From the NCBI GenBank assembly GCA_025024175.1, contig QCXZ01000137.1, forward strand, positions 82,212,680 to 82,276,679: a DNA stretch of 64,000 nt, read 5' to 3'. The stretch comes from Rhyzopertha dominica (taxonomy: Eukaryota; Arthropoda; Insecta; Coleoptera; Bostrichidae). The notes under the pieces are model-generated. The model was not told the origin of the DNA and did no database searches. It was given only the letters and a program-made list of their open reading frames with translations. How positions within the stretch are numbered: the first letter of the stretch is position 1; each line of letters opens with the position of its first letter. Below, piece by piece: positions 34,302 through 48,010 of this stretch. The translations under genes were made by a program, and so were the position numbers.

Positions 34302-37300
34302 GTAAGTAAATACTTTGTTACTGCATGCGTGAACACGTTTTATTAGAAATAAGTGTGTGTCCGTGTCCTATACGTGATACGGCTGTACTCAAGGTTGTTA
34401 GCATGATACAATGGTCTGTCGCCATTTTATACGTAGATTCGATGTTGGTGGTCTTAATTCGATTCTATTGCATTAGGTGATGTGAAGATGCTAGAGACTT
34501 GATTACAGGAGTGATGCATGTGTATTTATTGCCAAAATCTGTTATTGCACCTTGCAGAATTGTCGGGATAAAGATCATTAATTGCTTAATCATTGCTAAT
34601 TATCATGAAGCAGATTGCACCAATCCCGTAATCAAGTAAAAAGTTGGTGATCGTGTGGCACCTGTTCAGTCGTTTGTTGGAAATTTACTAGGTATATGCA
34701 CTTTCCGTGTATAATACGAGAAAATGTGAATAGCTGCAAAGTGTAGTTTTAAAGTTTACATAGGTATTATTTTGATTACTGGTTTCTATTCATTTACTGC
34801 AAAATCGTTGTAGATTTCAAAACAATTTCTTCATGATCAGTTACGTACCTAGTTCATTAACAATGAAACATTTAATACGTAGGTATAAGTATACGTCTTT
34901 GTTTCAATGTCTTTCAATGAAAATGCAAGTACCTACTTTTCTGCGTAGTTTGCTTAGATACATGTATTAGAAAACTGCTGTAATGAGTCATTCCTTCCCA
35001 TTATCATCACGATATTTTATAAATATACTGACTCGTGAAAATAGTAAAATTGGCCATTGTTTTTCATATATCTTAATGAATTACTGTTGAAGTTCAAGAT
35101 TTCATAATTGTTTTCAAAGAGACAAGTAAAAAATTTGGATAGTTATTATTGTGGTATTTAAATGTGCAATGATAATTCCGTATTTAATCATTTAGTGTAG
35201 TCAAAAGAGCAATGAATTACCAAATAGTAAAGATTTACTACTCGTGGAACTCACAAATATAAGTAACACTTAAAAAATGGAATGCCACTGTTGGAAAACA
35301 TTTTTCTCCATGACATTATTCCATTTCCGCCTTTGCTCATTGTTTTTTTCCACGTCAACAGGTGCTGAGTTCAGTGGTGTGCGTATGTCAGATTACTCGC
35401 AAAGTAGTCGGATGCCACGTGCCACTTAACACGTGTTGTCTCTTCTCCAGATCGACCTAGGCATGGTGAGTACTAATAGAGTGTATACTGATATTGACAT
35501 TTGCCCACGTTGCTTCGAACTGCGTCGAGAATTTTATAAAATGGGTCCAACTTTAAAAGAACAAACTTTTGTACAGTGCTGACTGAAGGTAAATCCGTTT
35601 TGATTTACAAAGCAATAAAATTTAGATTGCTGAAAACAGTAAACAGTACTTCGGAACATAAAAGGTTGTTTTTTGGTTTTGTGGTCTACCACTATTCGTA
35701 TTTTGCGCATGTTGTACTTACCTACAAGCTTGTTGCGTAAGCGGTCGTTATTCTTTAACACCTGCCCCCCACCTGTCTAATATATACCCACATGTATGTT
35801 AAAAACGGTGCTGCCACAGTTACATGCTATAGATTTCATTATTTCACTAAACCTAGATGTTTTTATTTATTCTGTATTAAAGATAGTCCGTACAAACACT
35901 GATAAAATACAAACATTGCAAACGCTTAACTACAGATGACACATTTTTTCAATTCTGCGTATGAGTCGTCTAGTTTCAAAACGGGCTAAATCCCCTCAGC
36001 AAAATTTTTTTCTTAATTCATTACGGGATTAAATTAGATATATTTATAGGAGGAAATAACTAAGGGAAGGTATGAATTTAATAACAAAATCATTTTCAAA
36101 AATGGATATAGACCTTTTTGAAACGAAAATGGGATATAGAACATTTTGAAATTGACTGTCATGGAGATAGCTGCTTTTGATATGGAACATATTTCAGTGA
36201 CACACAAGAATGTGGAAACATGTTTTATTAAACATTAAACTTCATAATACAATATACTTATTCATGTTAGGCATGTTAATGCGAACAGAAAAGTCATAAA
36301 TAATAAACAATCTTTGAAGGATCTGCTCGAACTCCTGGTGGGCATCTTCAAAGGTTTGGTTTGGAATATCTGAATTCCAAATGTTAGTGTTAATGCATTT
36401 GTAGGATTGGGGCAAGCAACTTTTACTATAGTCGAATGAGATTTATTCAAATTCTATATCCTAAAGAGCCTTCTGTCCCATAAGAANTTTAGACATCCTT
36501 CAAAAGAATTGCGTACTAAACTTCTATAAATTATGCTCTGGGTATCTTCCGCGTTAAAAAATAAAACGCATAAGCACCGTATTTTACGGACGTGACCATC
36601 AGCATCTTATTTATCGTGGATTTAGTAATATATTTTATTTATTTTGGGAGTGACACAAAGCAGTGGATCAGTGCACCGGGTACAGCAGACGGAGTGCTGT
36701 GGTCGCCGACCCTGATGCTTTGCTTCTCGCACAAAAGCAATTGCCGTTTATTAATAACCGAGGCCTGCCGGACTTCCACACGTTTGGGGTTATCCGTTTG
36801 TGAAGTGTGAGGTGCTATTGGCCGGTGTAACACAAAAGATTTCCGTGTTTAAAGTGTCCAGGGAAGCTTTTCTCAATATTAAAAAAATCCGAAACTGTGT
36901 TGATGCCTACATATCGCAGGAAAAATCTTCCACCGATAGTTGTAGTTCACATTTGACACATTTATACAGCGTTGACTGAAAAAGTATTCTTTTACTGTGA
37001 TGTCGGTACTTCCAACACGTATTTGTTACTTTTATCGACCCTACCTTTTTTTACAGTGTCATGGGTGTCGTATCAAGCTTCGTCGACATAATGATTGGTC
37101 TACCTTCATCTTTAATTTGGTTTCAGTAATTTACTCGATATTTATATTTTCTTATAATGAAACACCATTTTTCTTAAAAAATACGTAAACTCTTCTCACA
37201 GTAGTTAATTTTTAGCTCAGTTTTAATTTTCTTGTTAATTCTTCAATTTCAATACGATTTTTTTTTGTATGCCTCGTAAATCAAACGTAATATTAAATTT

Positions 37301-37934
37301 GCATGATCATCTTTGAAAACTCCCGACGAACCAATGTCTTTCCCCACTTTTCTGTACTGGATGCCATTTACAGCTGCATTTTTCACAGTTGATTGTGAAA
37401 TTTTGGTCTACTGGCTTTTGCGATGGTCCCACTTTCTCCCTTTGCATTTTTGATGTATTCAAAAACATTCAAAACTGTTTAGTTTCAAGTGTTAAACTTT
37501 TTTGATGAATGTCCTGTCTATGGGTTTTTTAAATTCTCTTCGTAATATCCGATTTGACGCTTCCAATTAATCGTTACGCACAGCTCGATTACATTTTTAT
37601 GTTTTTATGTTAGCTTGTCAAAGTTACACTTAGAACTTGGGGATAGATGCACAAATCTTCTTTTAGTAAATTCCTGCACTCTGGAAATGGCAATCGATAA
37701 CCCAAATGTAGGCGGACAAGTGCAGCCGCCTGGTCGTCGTTTAGGAAAAAAAATCGATGACGATGTTTCACTCTTCATCAGCAGTACGTCGTTACGTCAG
37801 AGTACATTAAAGGGGATGGAATGTACGGTGTCTCGGCCATATTGATCAGTCGCGAAACGTTCAACGTGAATAATCCAAACACTACGACCCTGTTAGGTAT
37901 GACGGTACGTTTGGAAGGCATTTACCCTGGTAGC
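34302..37934 (+). other. Long non-coding stretch, first part
   Basis: AT-rich with no supported gene. Two further CACGTG boxes (35416-35421, 35430-35435) precede a possible 15-nt microexon. A GC-richer patch is at about 36660-36830. An open frame at 37615-37845 (around MAIDNPNVGGQVQPPG) is of no recognised family. Confidence 0.45.
35451..35465 (+). other. Possible 15-nt microexon ending in ATG
   Basis: A good pyrimidine tract and acceptor (tctcttctccag) is followed after 15 nt, ending in ATG, by a gtgagt donor. It could be a tiny 5' exon supplying an alternative start codon. Chance is not excluded. Confidence 0.25.
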
Positions 37935-38560
37935 TTATTTATTTATTTAATAATAGTGTTGTCCAACAGACTACAAGTCCGAAAGGACATATTTTACAAT
38001 AACAAAATAAAAAATACATGAAATACAGGTTATAAAAACATATCAAAAAATTAAGCTCATAAGATTATAGCTTATAAGTGCCTTTATGTGCATCGATTTA
38101 CAAAAATTTTAAAGTTATGTTCGGAAATATCAACATCAGATGAAATTAAGTTGTAGTATCTGGGAATAAAATTATAGGTGGTATGGTAACGTGACTGGCT
38201 AACAACAAAAATAATCCGATATCTACTAACGGATCGCGGAACAAGAAATGTAACTGATTTAACAAATTAGCGCACGATTTATAATTGTAGATTAATTTGA
38301 ACACAATACAAGATAGTTGACAAGAAAACACATATTGAATTCATTCAACAGGTAACTAGTAGGGTGTTGCCTGTTAGGATAATAACATAACCATGATTGA
38401 TAAAAGGTAGGATATGATAGTCAGCCAATAGATTAACACATCGGTTGCACTAGTCGTTGACGAAGAAATTGGAAAAATCAACATGTAGTGACCTTTTTGA
38501 ACTAAAAGCAGTTGCTGAGATTTTTTCTAGTAAAATGTTCACGCTGATGTGCAAAACTTG
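37935..38560 (-). mobile_element. 3' end of a non-LTR retrotransposon
   Basis: The minus strand ends in an (AAAT)n-like tail at 37935-37949. Upstream of it a frame reads FLVPRSVSRYRIIFVV...RYHTTYNFIPRYYNL followed by SSDVDISEHNFKIFVNRC. This is the typical last block of jockey/CR1-type ORF2 proteins (LPV.RT..Y..SF....LWN.LP..I). A 5'-truncated copy; the upstream limit is uncertain. Confidence 0.55.
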
Positions 38561-41249
38561 CGCATGTTAAATAAATAAATTATAAGGATACTGCTCACTT
38601 GTTTATCTTGTATGTTTTGTTAGCTGGAGCTTAGTCGTTCCAATCGCAGCAACACAAACATCTTTCTTATTGTTGCGGTTATTTTTTCAGTGTTTCTTGT
38701 TATACAGTGTTTCAAATGTTAATTACTTGAGTTTTCCGAACCTGCTTCACTGTGTGCGATGACGTCGAATAATAAACACAAACATTTCGAGATGAAGATA
38801 AGGGACACCATGCTTAAACAATTTGTGTAGTAAACGGTCAAAGGCTAACCATGTTATCTGCGAGACACAGTTTGCATAGAACGACGCCAAAGTTATCGCA
38901 GATGGTCATTAGGGAGTCGTTACCAAAGTTATCTGGCATTGCTGTTACTGAGAAATGAGATATTAAGAGGCATTTTCTTCAAAGGGATGAAATTCAAGGT
39001 GACTCAGCTTTTAGATTACGCATTCGTATAACATCTGTAGTGTGGTGCATTTTTAATTCTAGGTATCTGAAATAAAAGAAAAATAGGCACGTTTAGCGTC
39101 AGTAGACCCGAGGGTGTAATTATTTGTCGAAAGCAAGCCTGACACCTGCTCATTTAGAGTCACGTGTCCTATTTTAATGAAACCCACAGACTCACAGAAA
39201 CGTGTTCTTTATAATGACAGTGCCGTAGTGAGGGGTTTATTTTAGTTGAAATATATTCAATTCTTTTTCACCTATAATAATTTTATAACCTCGTACTTCT
39301 TGCGCTCAAAATAACTATTTATGATATAGTACAATGTTTGTGTATAGATTATCTCACGTCACAGTGTGGAAAGTGATGACTTCCTACACTAATGTCATAA
39401 CAAAAACATTGAAAACAAAGAAATATCGCACACGCATATCTCTATCATCGGTACATATTATTTTTAAACCGAACATTCTTGCAATGTCCCGCCACTGCCC
39501 TTAGTTTAATTATAATCGAGTCCTCGTGTTCTGGCCTTCCTCGGCCTTCTCGCAGCTGACTTGACAATTCCTCCTTTGTGTCATTTTTTTTTGCCGATGC
39601 TGGAAGCTGGGTGGAAAGCGTGTCTTGTAAATACGTGCATGCGATGATGAGACTTGCCAAGGTTCACCGTGACGCATTTTTGGGCGTGTATCGTTGCAAA
39701 TTCCTACTGAACAGACAACGTGCGTTTAACACATAATTGGGGAAGTTGATAAGTTGAAAAACGTGGGAAATAAAGTCCATTTTGCCTTCTGGACGTCATC
39801 AGTTTTCCCATGCATCGTCAGTTTAATATCGGGCATTATGTCCTTAAGTATAAATATTTCATAGTTTCCTCAAATCGACTTCTGATGCAATGGAAAAAGA
39901 GCAAGATGGTTGTTCTGTAAACAAAAGAAACTAATCGTCTGCCTTAGCAGCAATGTTTTCTTGACAGTATCTTCTATGATCTAGATTATTCATGAATATC
40001 TGATTGCGAATAATCAGACCATAACGATATACCAATTGAATATCGTTAGAACACTGACAGGAACTTATTTGTTAATATTTTGTTACTAAAAGTAAAAAAG
40101 TGCTTCACTATATGATCTCGACGATGGTCCAACAAGTTTCATTTAGATATACGCCGACCGTATAAGTGTGTAAGTGTACGGCGCCTTATCGTCATTCGAT
40201 TGTGTTTCACTAGTTGGTGATATCTACAAGGTCTTCACCCCTCTAGATTATGGGCGCTCTATCATTATTTCGTGATGATTGGTTGGACTGGATGTGATAA
40301 ATGGGACAGAATCGTGGAAATATACAAATTTAAGGATAGGGTTTTCTCCTAGTTGGATCTAACAAAAAAACATTTCAATTACAACAGATTTATTTACATA
40401 ATTAGGTAGTATTCTTCTTCGGAGTCAGTTTCTTACAAAACTATTTTCAATTACCTTGATATGTTAAAATTTTTTACAAATAATGTATCACTTACTAGGT
40501 GACTTGCATTTATTTTTGGGGTTTTATTTTGTCTGTTCTATTGCCTTTTCGGGAAAAGGAAAATCGGTTTCTTCTAAGAATTTACGCGTGTACCTTTTCG
40601 GAATTTTATTATCTTGACGATAGTAATAAGCCGCATTGGTCATAACAATAATCGATTTGTCCTTTCGAACCAATCGTCATGTCTGAGTGGTAATCAGCAC
40701 AAATTTAATTTTGTTTTTGTAGAAATTAACAAAGGAACTCCACATGCGTTTAAAATATGAACAGTGGGTCTCTGTGTTCATCCCGGTCACCACGATTTAT
40801 TTAATAAATTCGGTTCTTCCTCACTTTCGCCGTTTACTTTCCATTATTGACAATTTCTTATTAATTCTCTTGTATTTGAACGCAATTTTGTAAAGTATCT
40901 GTCCAATAAATTCGTCTCTGATGGATTGTAGCGTTGGGACAGCATTCGGTTTATGTTTTTTAGTTCTCCCTCAGAAAAAGAGTCCACTCCCTCATTTAGC
41001 TGTTCTAGCCACTACTTTTTTCCAAGAAAGGGTTCTTATAACAACTTGTGTATCCACGTGGTTGTTAATTAGGTATGTAAGTGATTACATTTAAGTAATG
41101 TATGTTAGTATGTTGTATTTGTAAGTATTATGGGGAGAACATTGGAAAGTTATATACACACCGCCAGCATCTTTCTTTATCAAAGATTCATCTGGTTGGC
41201 CATTTCTGATTTCGTCTTCGTCGTCATATTTCGCCACATTCTTTTGTAC
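38561..41249 (+). other. Non-coding stretch
   Basis: AT-rich, with no coding segment, RNA gene or recognisable transposon. Confidence 0.5.
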
Positions 41250-42200
41250 GAATACTGAAGCATTTAGAAGTTGATTGTTTTTCCTAGTACGCATCGCTGA
41301 TCCAAACTTTGCCCCTACGTGTGTCGCCAAAACGCAAAAGCATTCTATTTGCTGCGTGTATTCTTTTGTTTCTGGTCCAACGGAGACGATTAGGTTCCTG
41401 GACGTGGATCAACAACCTTATACACACATCCACGTCTATTTCGGGCCGGTGGATCCGTCCCGATCATCTCTTTGCGCTCTTTGCGGAAACAATGCAATGA
41501 GCGATGACCTCGTCGTTTTGCGCCTTTTCCCAAATTGATTCGCACGCCAACGGAGCGCCCCATGTGCTGTGTGACACCGCTGGTGGGGCAACTTTCCATT
41601 CTGAACATCATCGCGGAACGTCATGTGAGCGTGGAGGTATGCTTCTGCGTCCGCCATGATTACGCTACAGTTTTCTGGCGTCCGTCTCTCTTTGGTGGAC
41701 GTGGAGTTGGATACCGCCGTCGTTTTCCTCGGAGACGAGCTTGCGCACTTGGATATTCCGTGTGGCTTGGAAACGGGCGCTGGCGACGGCTGTCGCCAGT
41801 ACGTAGGTGATCCGAATCCGTTGTTCGTTCAGTTTGCAAGCGATCTCCAAGTTGTGTGCACGGGGTGGTGGTGACGTGTCCATTGCAGGTACAAGAAGTG
41901 ATACCCTTTGTTCTGGCAAGTCCGCGTGGATTTCGGAGTGGATATCGACGAGATAAGTTGGCCGTGCAGCTGGCGGTTCACGCCTTCAAGTTGGATTGTT
42001 GGCTTCACCTCTTTCGGGGACTGGAACGTTTGTGTTTTGTGCCAAGTGCTGTTCGTTTATCGTTGTTATTAGTGCTGGTGTATTATGAGTGAGTCCCTGA
42101 ATACGACCGGGTGCTGTCGGCATTACCAGGTTTTCTGACAGGAACTGTCAAGTGCTAGATAAAAAACTGTGAGTATTCAATGACTGCGTCGCTGTTTTGC
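41250..42200 (+). other. CpG-rich block, possible alternative promoter
   Basis: About 1 kb of clearly GC- and CpG-rich sequence with overlapping open frames on both strands, none recognised. Overlapping frames are expected from GC-rich composition. Near its end (about 42090) is a gtgagt donor. A regulatory block or distal 5' UTR exon of the downstream ZFAND gene is possible. Confidence 0.35.
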
Positions 42201-45124
42201 AAATCCCCACCGTTACATAATGACTTCCGAGGGAATTGCGCTTTTATTTTCGTTTTCTGGACGCATGCAGCGCCAGTACGTCACCTACCCATCACGCTTT
42301 CGGCGTATGACCGCGATCTAATCTGGCCAGAAGTTTAGAATTATTGCTGCGACGATTATTCAAATATTTCGTGATGAGGCTGGCCCATTACTCATCATGC
42401 GATGGGTTTGACGGGTTATTGACGTATTCACTCGCACAGATTGAACTCCCAAGAAATGTTGACTTCAGCTCTCACTCTGCTGACGCAACCTATTTTCGTG
42501 GTTATCTTGTTTTGCCAGGAATCGTTCAACTTGCGCTGTTGGGAGTGCCAAACTCCTTGTGTACTACGATTGGTCTTTGTTAATAGTCGAATCAATTCGT
42601 CGCAATTTCTAGGTGATTTTTGCAATATTGCATCATTGTTTCTTGGAACAATCATAGTCCTTTTTGTAGTTCAGCCACATCTACAGATATGTTCACCACA
42701 TGACCACAAGACCACATGCATTTCAAAATTTCTCAAATAGGAAGTAACGACCTTGGATGGAGTTCAGCTCAATTCTTTTGTGTATGATCGGTACACATTT
42801 CGTACCTCCAGACAAAGTGAAAACTCAGCGGCCTTGAAAACAGTGGTGAAAGTTCTCTTCCTAGCAAGTTCTTGGTACTGATAGTTATGTTTTTCCTTTG
42901 TTTGTTGTAAATATTGACGAGTAGCCCGATTATTTTTAGAATGTTGTGCAGACTGGGCCGCTACATCGCACTCTCTAAGATGTTAATATTGGATACCTCT
43001 TTCGAAAGTTAATTCAAAGGAAATTCCAACGATTTGAAGGAGGAATCGTTATTTCCGCCTCGTTTTCGAGGGCAGTGGAAAAAACATAACGTCCTTGTTG
43101 CACGTGGTGGCCTACGTCGCTAATTTTTTTGCGGTTGCTGGCGTTGAGAATTGCGTAGATCTACCGTGAAACTTCAACGTCATACTTTCAGCGAGCAACC
43201 CGAACTGAATTTTGAATGTTACTCGCGTGCACGATGAGGGTGCATGGTCAATGCGCCGTAGGGTATTCCCCCGTTTCCAAGGTTCAACTGACTTAAATGT
43301 CATTGTTCGCGGAAGAATTTTGTTTGTCACAAACGCCGCGATTCTGATACGTTTTGCACGCAGTAAATAAATGTGGGTTGTCTTAAGATTCTGTAGTCGT
43401 GTAATCTATAGCATGCAACTTCCTTTTTGCAAAATTATCACGAAAACATTCCTTATACTTTGTGCAAAACTCATTTGAAATTGAAATTTTTCCATGTACT
43501 TTTAGCACTTTAAACTGTATTTCCTTTGTTCGTTATTTAAACCGATAAATATACACAAAGCATCGCCGAAAATATTCGCGGATTACACAAATACTCTGGC
43601 AAATTTTGCGTAACGGTATCAAATGTTTGTTTCCGTGATATGCACACGTGTCAAGGTAGCACCGCTCAAATGGAATACTCGTAAAAACCTTGCTGCTAAT
43701 CAGTGTGTAAATTAATAACAATATCGGATATCTCATACCTCTCGAAAATAAGGTATGGGGATGACAACTTTTTCGCTCTCCCCAATTGTTTTATTGTACT
43801 AAGACAAAAAAATAAGTGACGATTGAAAGCTACGTGCTGTGCTCTGAAATCCTCGAATCACACCCACGTAAGTAAAGAAGAATAATAGGCGTAAACATAT
43901 TAACAGAAAGTCGATGAGAAATCGACTGAAACATATATTTTTTTATGTTTAAGATTATTTATTTATGTAGAGCTTGGACAGAGAGCAGTACGCAGCATTC
44001 AATTGTCATTTGTCTGGGTATAATAAAAAAACTAGAACATACACGAAAAAATATTTAATAATGAGCAGATGTAAATTCGGCTTCTTAAGAAATTATAATA
44101 TTAGCAATTAAGAGACGGTCCAAAATATGCAAAACCAATATTTAATGAATGTCTTTCCGTAACATGACACAATGTTCTCCTAAGTGTGTATTTGCGCATT
44201 CTAGTTGCGATAACTATTCAACCCTCCATTCTTCATAAAAGACTATCTTCTCGCCCTGTGATGATTGAGGTTGTGAAATGAAAAGTTTTCGTCACAAGTT
44301 GGTCAGTGTTGCGTTCGCGTTAATTACTAGAGTAGAAAAATGGGAACAAACAAAATCGATTCGGAAATAGTGTTTCGGGTTGCCAGCCAGCTTTCGATCG
44401 GAGTTTGGCAATGCCATAACGCAATAGTGCATCGATAAAGTGCATTAAATTGAACTTAATAGAACGATTTTTATGTGCGTTCGCACTTTCTCTTTAATTT
44501 CTCCCTGTTGTCGTGTAACAGATCATTCTAATATTGTGCAATTGTATTAATGTTTTGTTGCCTAAAATAAAATCATTCTTCTCGTTCTTGTTTCAAATGT
44601 TACATCGTAAGTACAACCTACGTCAAACCAATGACGTCTTACCTTTCCTATGCTTTTTTGTGACGTACAAAACAAGATTATTTCGCAACGCTTTAAGGTT
44701 GTTCCGTAGGATATGCCTAATAATTGACGCTGCCTTGAAGGTCGAGTGTTTGCAATTACTGCTATCGCGATTTTCCTCATTTTTATGGAGGCTGCAAAAA
44801 GCTGAACACGCAGCCGGCCTTGGCTGGTCTCTTGAGGTTGTCGGATTTCTTAATTTCTTGCACAGTAAACCTCTTGTCAGAAGTGGAGTTTACCTACGAA
44901 ACGGTGGAATATTCTGCTTGTCAGTGCAGTAGTACACAAATTCATCGAGCGTGGGCGTTCCACATACCACTGAAACATTTTAATATGGACCGTGACGTCA
45001 GAAACGGTAACTGCATCGCTTGATTTGTTCATTACATAACATATGTTTAGTAAAAGTAAACGGAATAGCCTCGTAGTGGTAATTGAATCAAGGTATGCGA
45101 AGAAGAGCTATTTTTCCTGTATAT
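42201..45124 (+). other. Non-coding stretch
   Basis: Mixed composition, with a second smaller CpG-rich patch at about 43040-43340. A TTATTTATTTAT run near 43967 may mark the tail of another minus-strand retroelement. No gene is supported. Confidence 0.4.
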
Positions 45125-45400
45125 TCATAGATATGAATAAAGTTTGATATCCACTTTCCCCACAATGATTTTCCTACACATCCTTTCCTCCCTCATTCTC
45201 TTCAGATGACCCAACCATTGGATCCTTCTAGCCTTGACTCCATTTGTAATAGATGGTTCCAAGGGTAACTCTCCCTCCTTCTCCATTCTACACCCTCCTT
45301 TATCCCTCCATATATATTTTTCAGTATGCTCGTCTCTATATCTCGCTGTGGGTTTTATTATTATTAAATTTGGTATATTCTCTCTTTTCATGTCATCACA
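45125..45400 (-). mobile_element. Non-LTR ORF2 C-terminal relic
   Basis: Minus strand reads GVKARRIQWLGHLKRMREER then MCRKII, the common C-terminal block (R..R.LGH..RM...R) of RTE-like and related endonuclease-RT proteins. Only this end survives. Confidence 0.6.
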
Positions 45401-45599
45401 GATTTTAAGGATCCGACTACTTAATCAATCTCTCCTCTACTCCATCCTTTCAAAACTGTAGTTTTTACACCTCTGTTTTAGAATCTAGAGTGTTCCACAT
45501 TCATGTCAATCTGCGTATGCGAGAATCTACACGTGACCCTTATATGATAGAAATGACCATTCAGATGTAGTCCATTATCTCTCACAATTTTCTTAAGTG

Positions 45600-46060
45600 T
45601 TACATTGAAAAGCATCGTTGATAATGGAATTTTACCTCGGTGTTTACTTTACTTTCATGTTTTCTAATATATATATTCAATAATGAATTCATAATGTCGA
45701 TGTCCCTTGAAAGGTTTTGTTCAAGTACAGAAAAGTCTTTATTTTGCAAAACCAATGCCATNTCGTCTGCATACATNAATTTTCTCGATTGAGTTACTGG
45801 AGGTTGAAAAGAATAGGGGACATAACCGATCCTTGTGGAACACCATTATTCAAAATCCTGAATTTGCTACTTTTCTCTCCCAGAAAGACTCTGAATTGAC
45901 GTTGGGGCAGCATTCGATAATCTTCAGTCTTTTGTACAACTGTTCGAATATAGCCTGGATGTGGATGAACGTGGTCTTGAAATTTGGACGTGTGGTATAA
46001 CAGCCAAACTAGATGCTCAGCGGTTAAAACATAATCTAAAACCACATGATTTACCTTGCA
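45600..46060 (-). mobile_element. Reverse-transcriptase relic with motifs B and C
   Basis: Minus strand: QRQFRVFLGEKSSKFRILNN, then GVPQGSVMSPILFN (motif B), then after a shift YAD(D/E)MALVLQNKD (motif C; one base is N), then LEQNLSRDIDIMN. This is the usual RT order. Frameshifts and Ns at 45762 and 45778 interrupt it. Of a different type from the neighbouring C-terminal relic. Confidence 0.7.
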
Positions 46061-47879
46061 GTTTGCTGGCTTCTAAATGACTAAGTGTATAAGAAGTAAT
46101 TTCGTTACTAGAAAGATTAGGATGTCTATTGCTGACGTACTAAGAGAAATACAAACTACTCAAATTAATTGTGGATTAATGTGGATAGGTCCCTCTTTCT
46201 TGTTACAATTGTATGGATGTTGGTAGATGTGTACGTACGTCCATGGATGTATGTGGATGTGTTTTTACAATTTTGTTGCTTTCTTGGATATTAATTCACT
46301 CAGGGTTTTGTACTTTCTTGAATTTGCCACTGATCTTCCTGCTCTGAAACCTCCCTTGCTAATCCCCAATCTGCTATAACATTTAGCTTTATCACGAGCT
46401 ACTTGAAATTCCGCTAGTCTGTGATGGATTGGCTAAATTTTGGAACGTTTTACCCGTAATGCCCAAGACGTTTTTGAAGGGTGAAAAATCTGGAGGTCCT
46501 GGTGGGCAATACAAATTGACATTGCTTTATTCTATTGCATGTAGTCGTGCATTATTGGGGGTACTGTAGGCCAGGCCCCTAACACCATTACTGCAACGAG
46601 CATAACTCCCCATGATCACTCTGTTTTGCACTTTTCTTAGCATATGGTCATGTCGACCTTGCACTTACACTCTCTAATGAGCGCGTGCTCCATTTGGAAC
46701 GACGAAACGCAAACGTGCTCTTGGACACACACATACGCCTATCTAACGCAATAGTGTATCCGCGAAAAACGTAGAAAGTGTACCTGTGTTAAAGTAGGCC
46801 GCGGTTGCACCGTACGTTCCACTTCTTGGTCTATACTTCGCGTTATGTAACGGTCTGCTCGGTGAGAATTTTCCGACAGTGTTGCCAGACTAAATTCGCA
46901 ACTAGTTCTTTAAAAATCGACTGGGTTTTCCAGAAATTCGGGGTTCATACAAGTAATAATAAAGTAAACTCCCCCCATGTGCGTAAAGGTGGATATTNAC
47001 AGCCGCCGTTTCTAACNCAGAATGACAGTCAAATAAAGACAGTGAGGAAACAGCTAAACTAAATATTTAGAGAAGAGTGATGCTTGTATGAAAGTTACAT
47101 TCAACTAGACCCTAATGTATTTTTCAAGCAGATATACTTCATATTTTGTGGTAAAATAGTCGCTAATTGTGAGGTCTACATTTCACATTATTTTGGGCTA
47201 CGATACAAAGCAACTTACATGAAAACGTTGATCACCAGCTTTTGAATAAAACATCGACAGCGACTGTCGTGGGTCAAATATGGCGGCTGCGAATGTCTTC
47301 CTTTATGGAGCTGTAATTTTGGGCACTCAGAATATTGTCTGTATTTTTCTGATCACAATTGCGGCAACGTTGCCCTCCATCCCTGCATGTACTCTTTTTC
47401 GATTAACGGATACCGTGGCCCACTTTTCGACGGCCACGTCGGGTTTTCGCTGATCGCATTACTTTTGGGGATACCGTTCACCGTCGGGGAGAAAGCAGTT
47501 TGTTCACTTGTCTGTGAAGTTTGCACGACATTGCCGAATTGGGTTATTGGCAAATCGATTGCCAAGTGGACCTAAAGGACGCAAACTACGAACAAAATTT
47601 ACCATTTGTTCAATTCATTCTTATTGTAGTGTTAAAATTCGATGTTTGTTCTGTTAAAATATTCCTTTGTGGCTCTGTCCAGCTTAGAAAGGCATCCTGC
47701 TAAGACATAGTCATAAAACAGGCTTGATACAACTTAAAATTGGAAGAATCCAAAACATCAACAGAAAGACTAATTATTCAGAACTCAGTGATAAACACAA
47801 AACAGTAAGGTTCCTTACATTGCAATACTTTAATGTCACTTGTTCTTATATAGTCAAAAAAGACTGAATATCCCTCAGC
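46061..47879 (+). other. Non-coding stretch
   Basis: No supported gene. A short more GC-rich section at about 47270-47570 contains an open frame on each strand, neither recognised. Confidence 0.4.
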
Positions 47880-48010
47880 ACTACAGGATTGATGAAATTG
47901 AAAAACAAAGGACATAGGTACCATAGAAAAGCCTGTCTCCTTATACTGCGTCTTGGTCCTATTGAACTTATCTGGAATGATCTTAAAAAGGGAATAGGAG
48001 GCACAATAAT
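47880..48010 (+). mobile_element. Possible Tc1-like transposase relic
   Basis: The frame near 47946 reads LRLGPIELIWNDLKKGI, resembling the third-catalytic-residue region of Tc1/pogo-type transposases (LNPIE..W..LK). About 20 residues only; similarity could be chance. Confidence 0.4.

Noticed and set aside
37615..37845. 76-codon plus-strand frame containing MAIDNPNVGGQVQPPG
   Set aside because: Looks somewhat protein-like but has no partner exons or known similarity.
41436..41919. Overlapping frames on both strands in the CpG-rich block
   Set aside because: Several mutually exclusive frames of 70-90 codons are expected from GC-rich composition; none shows a known motif.
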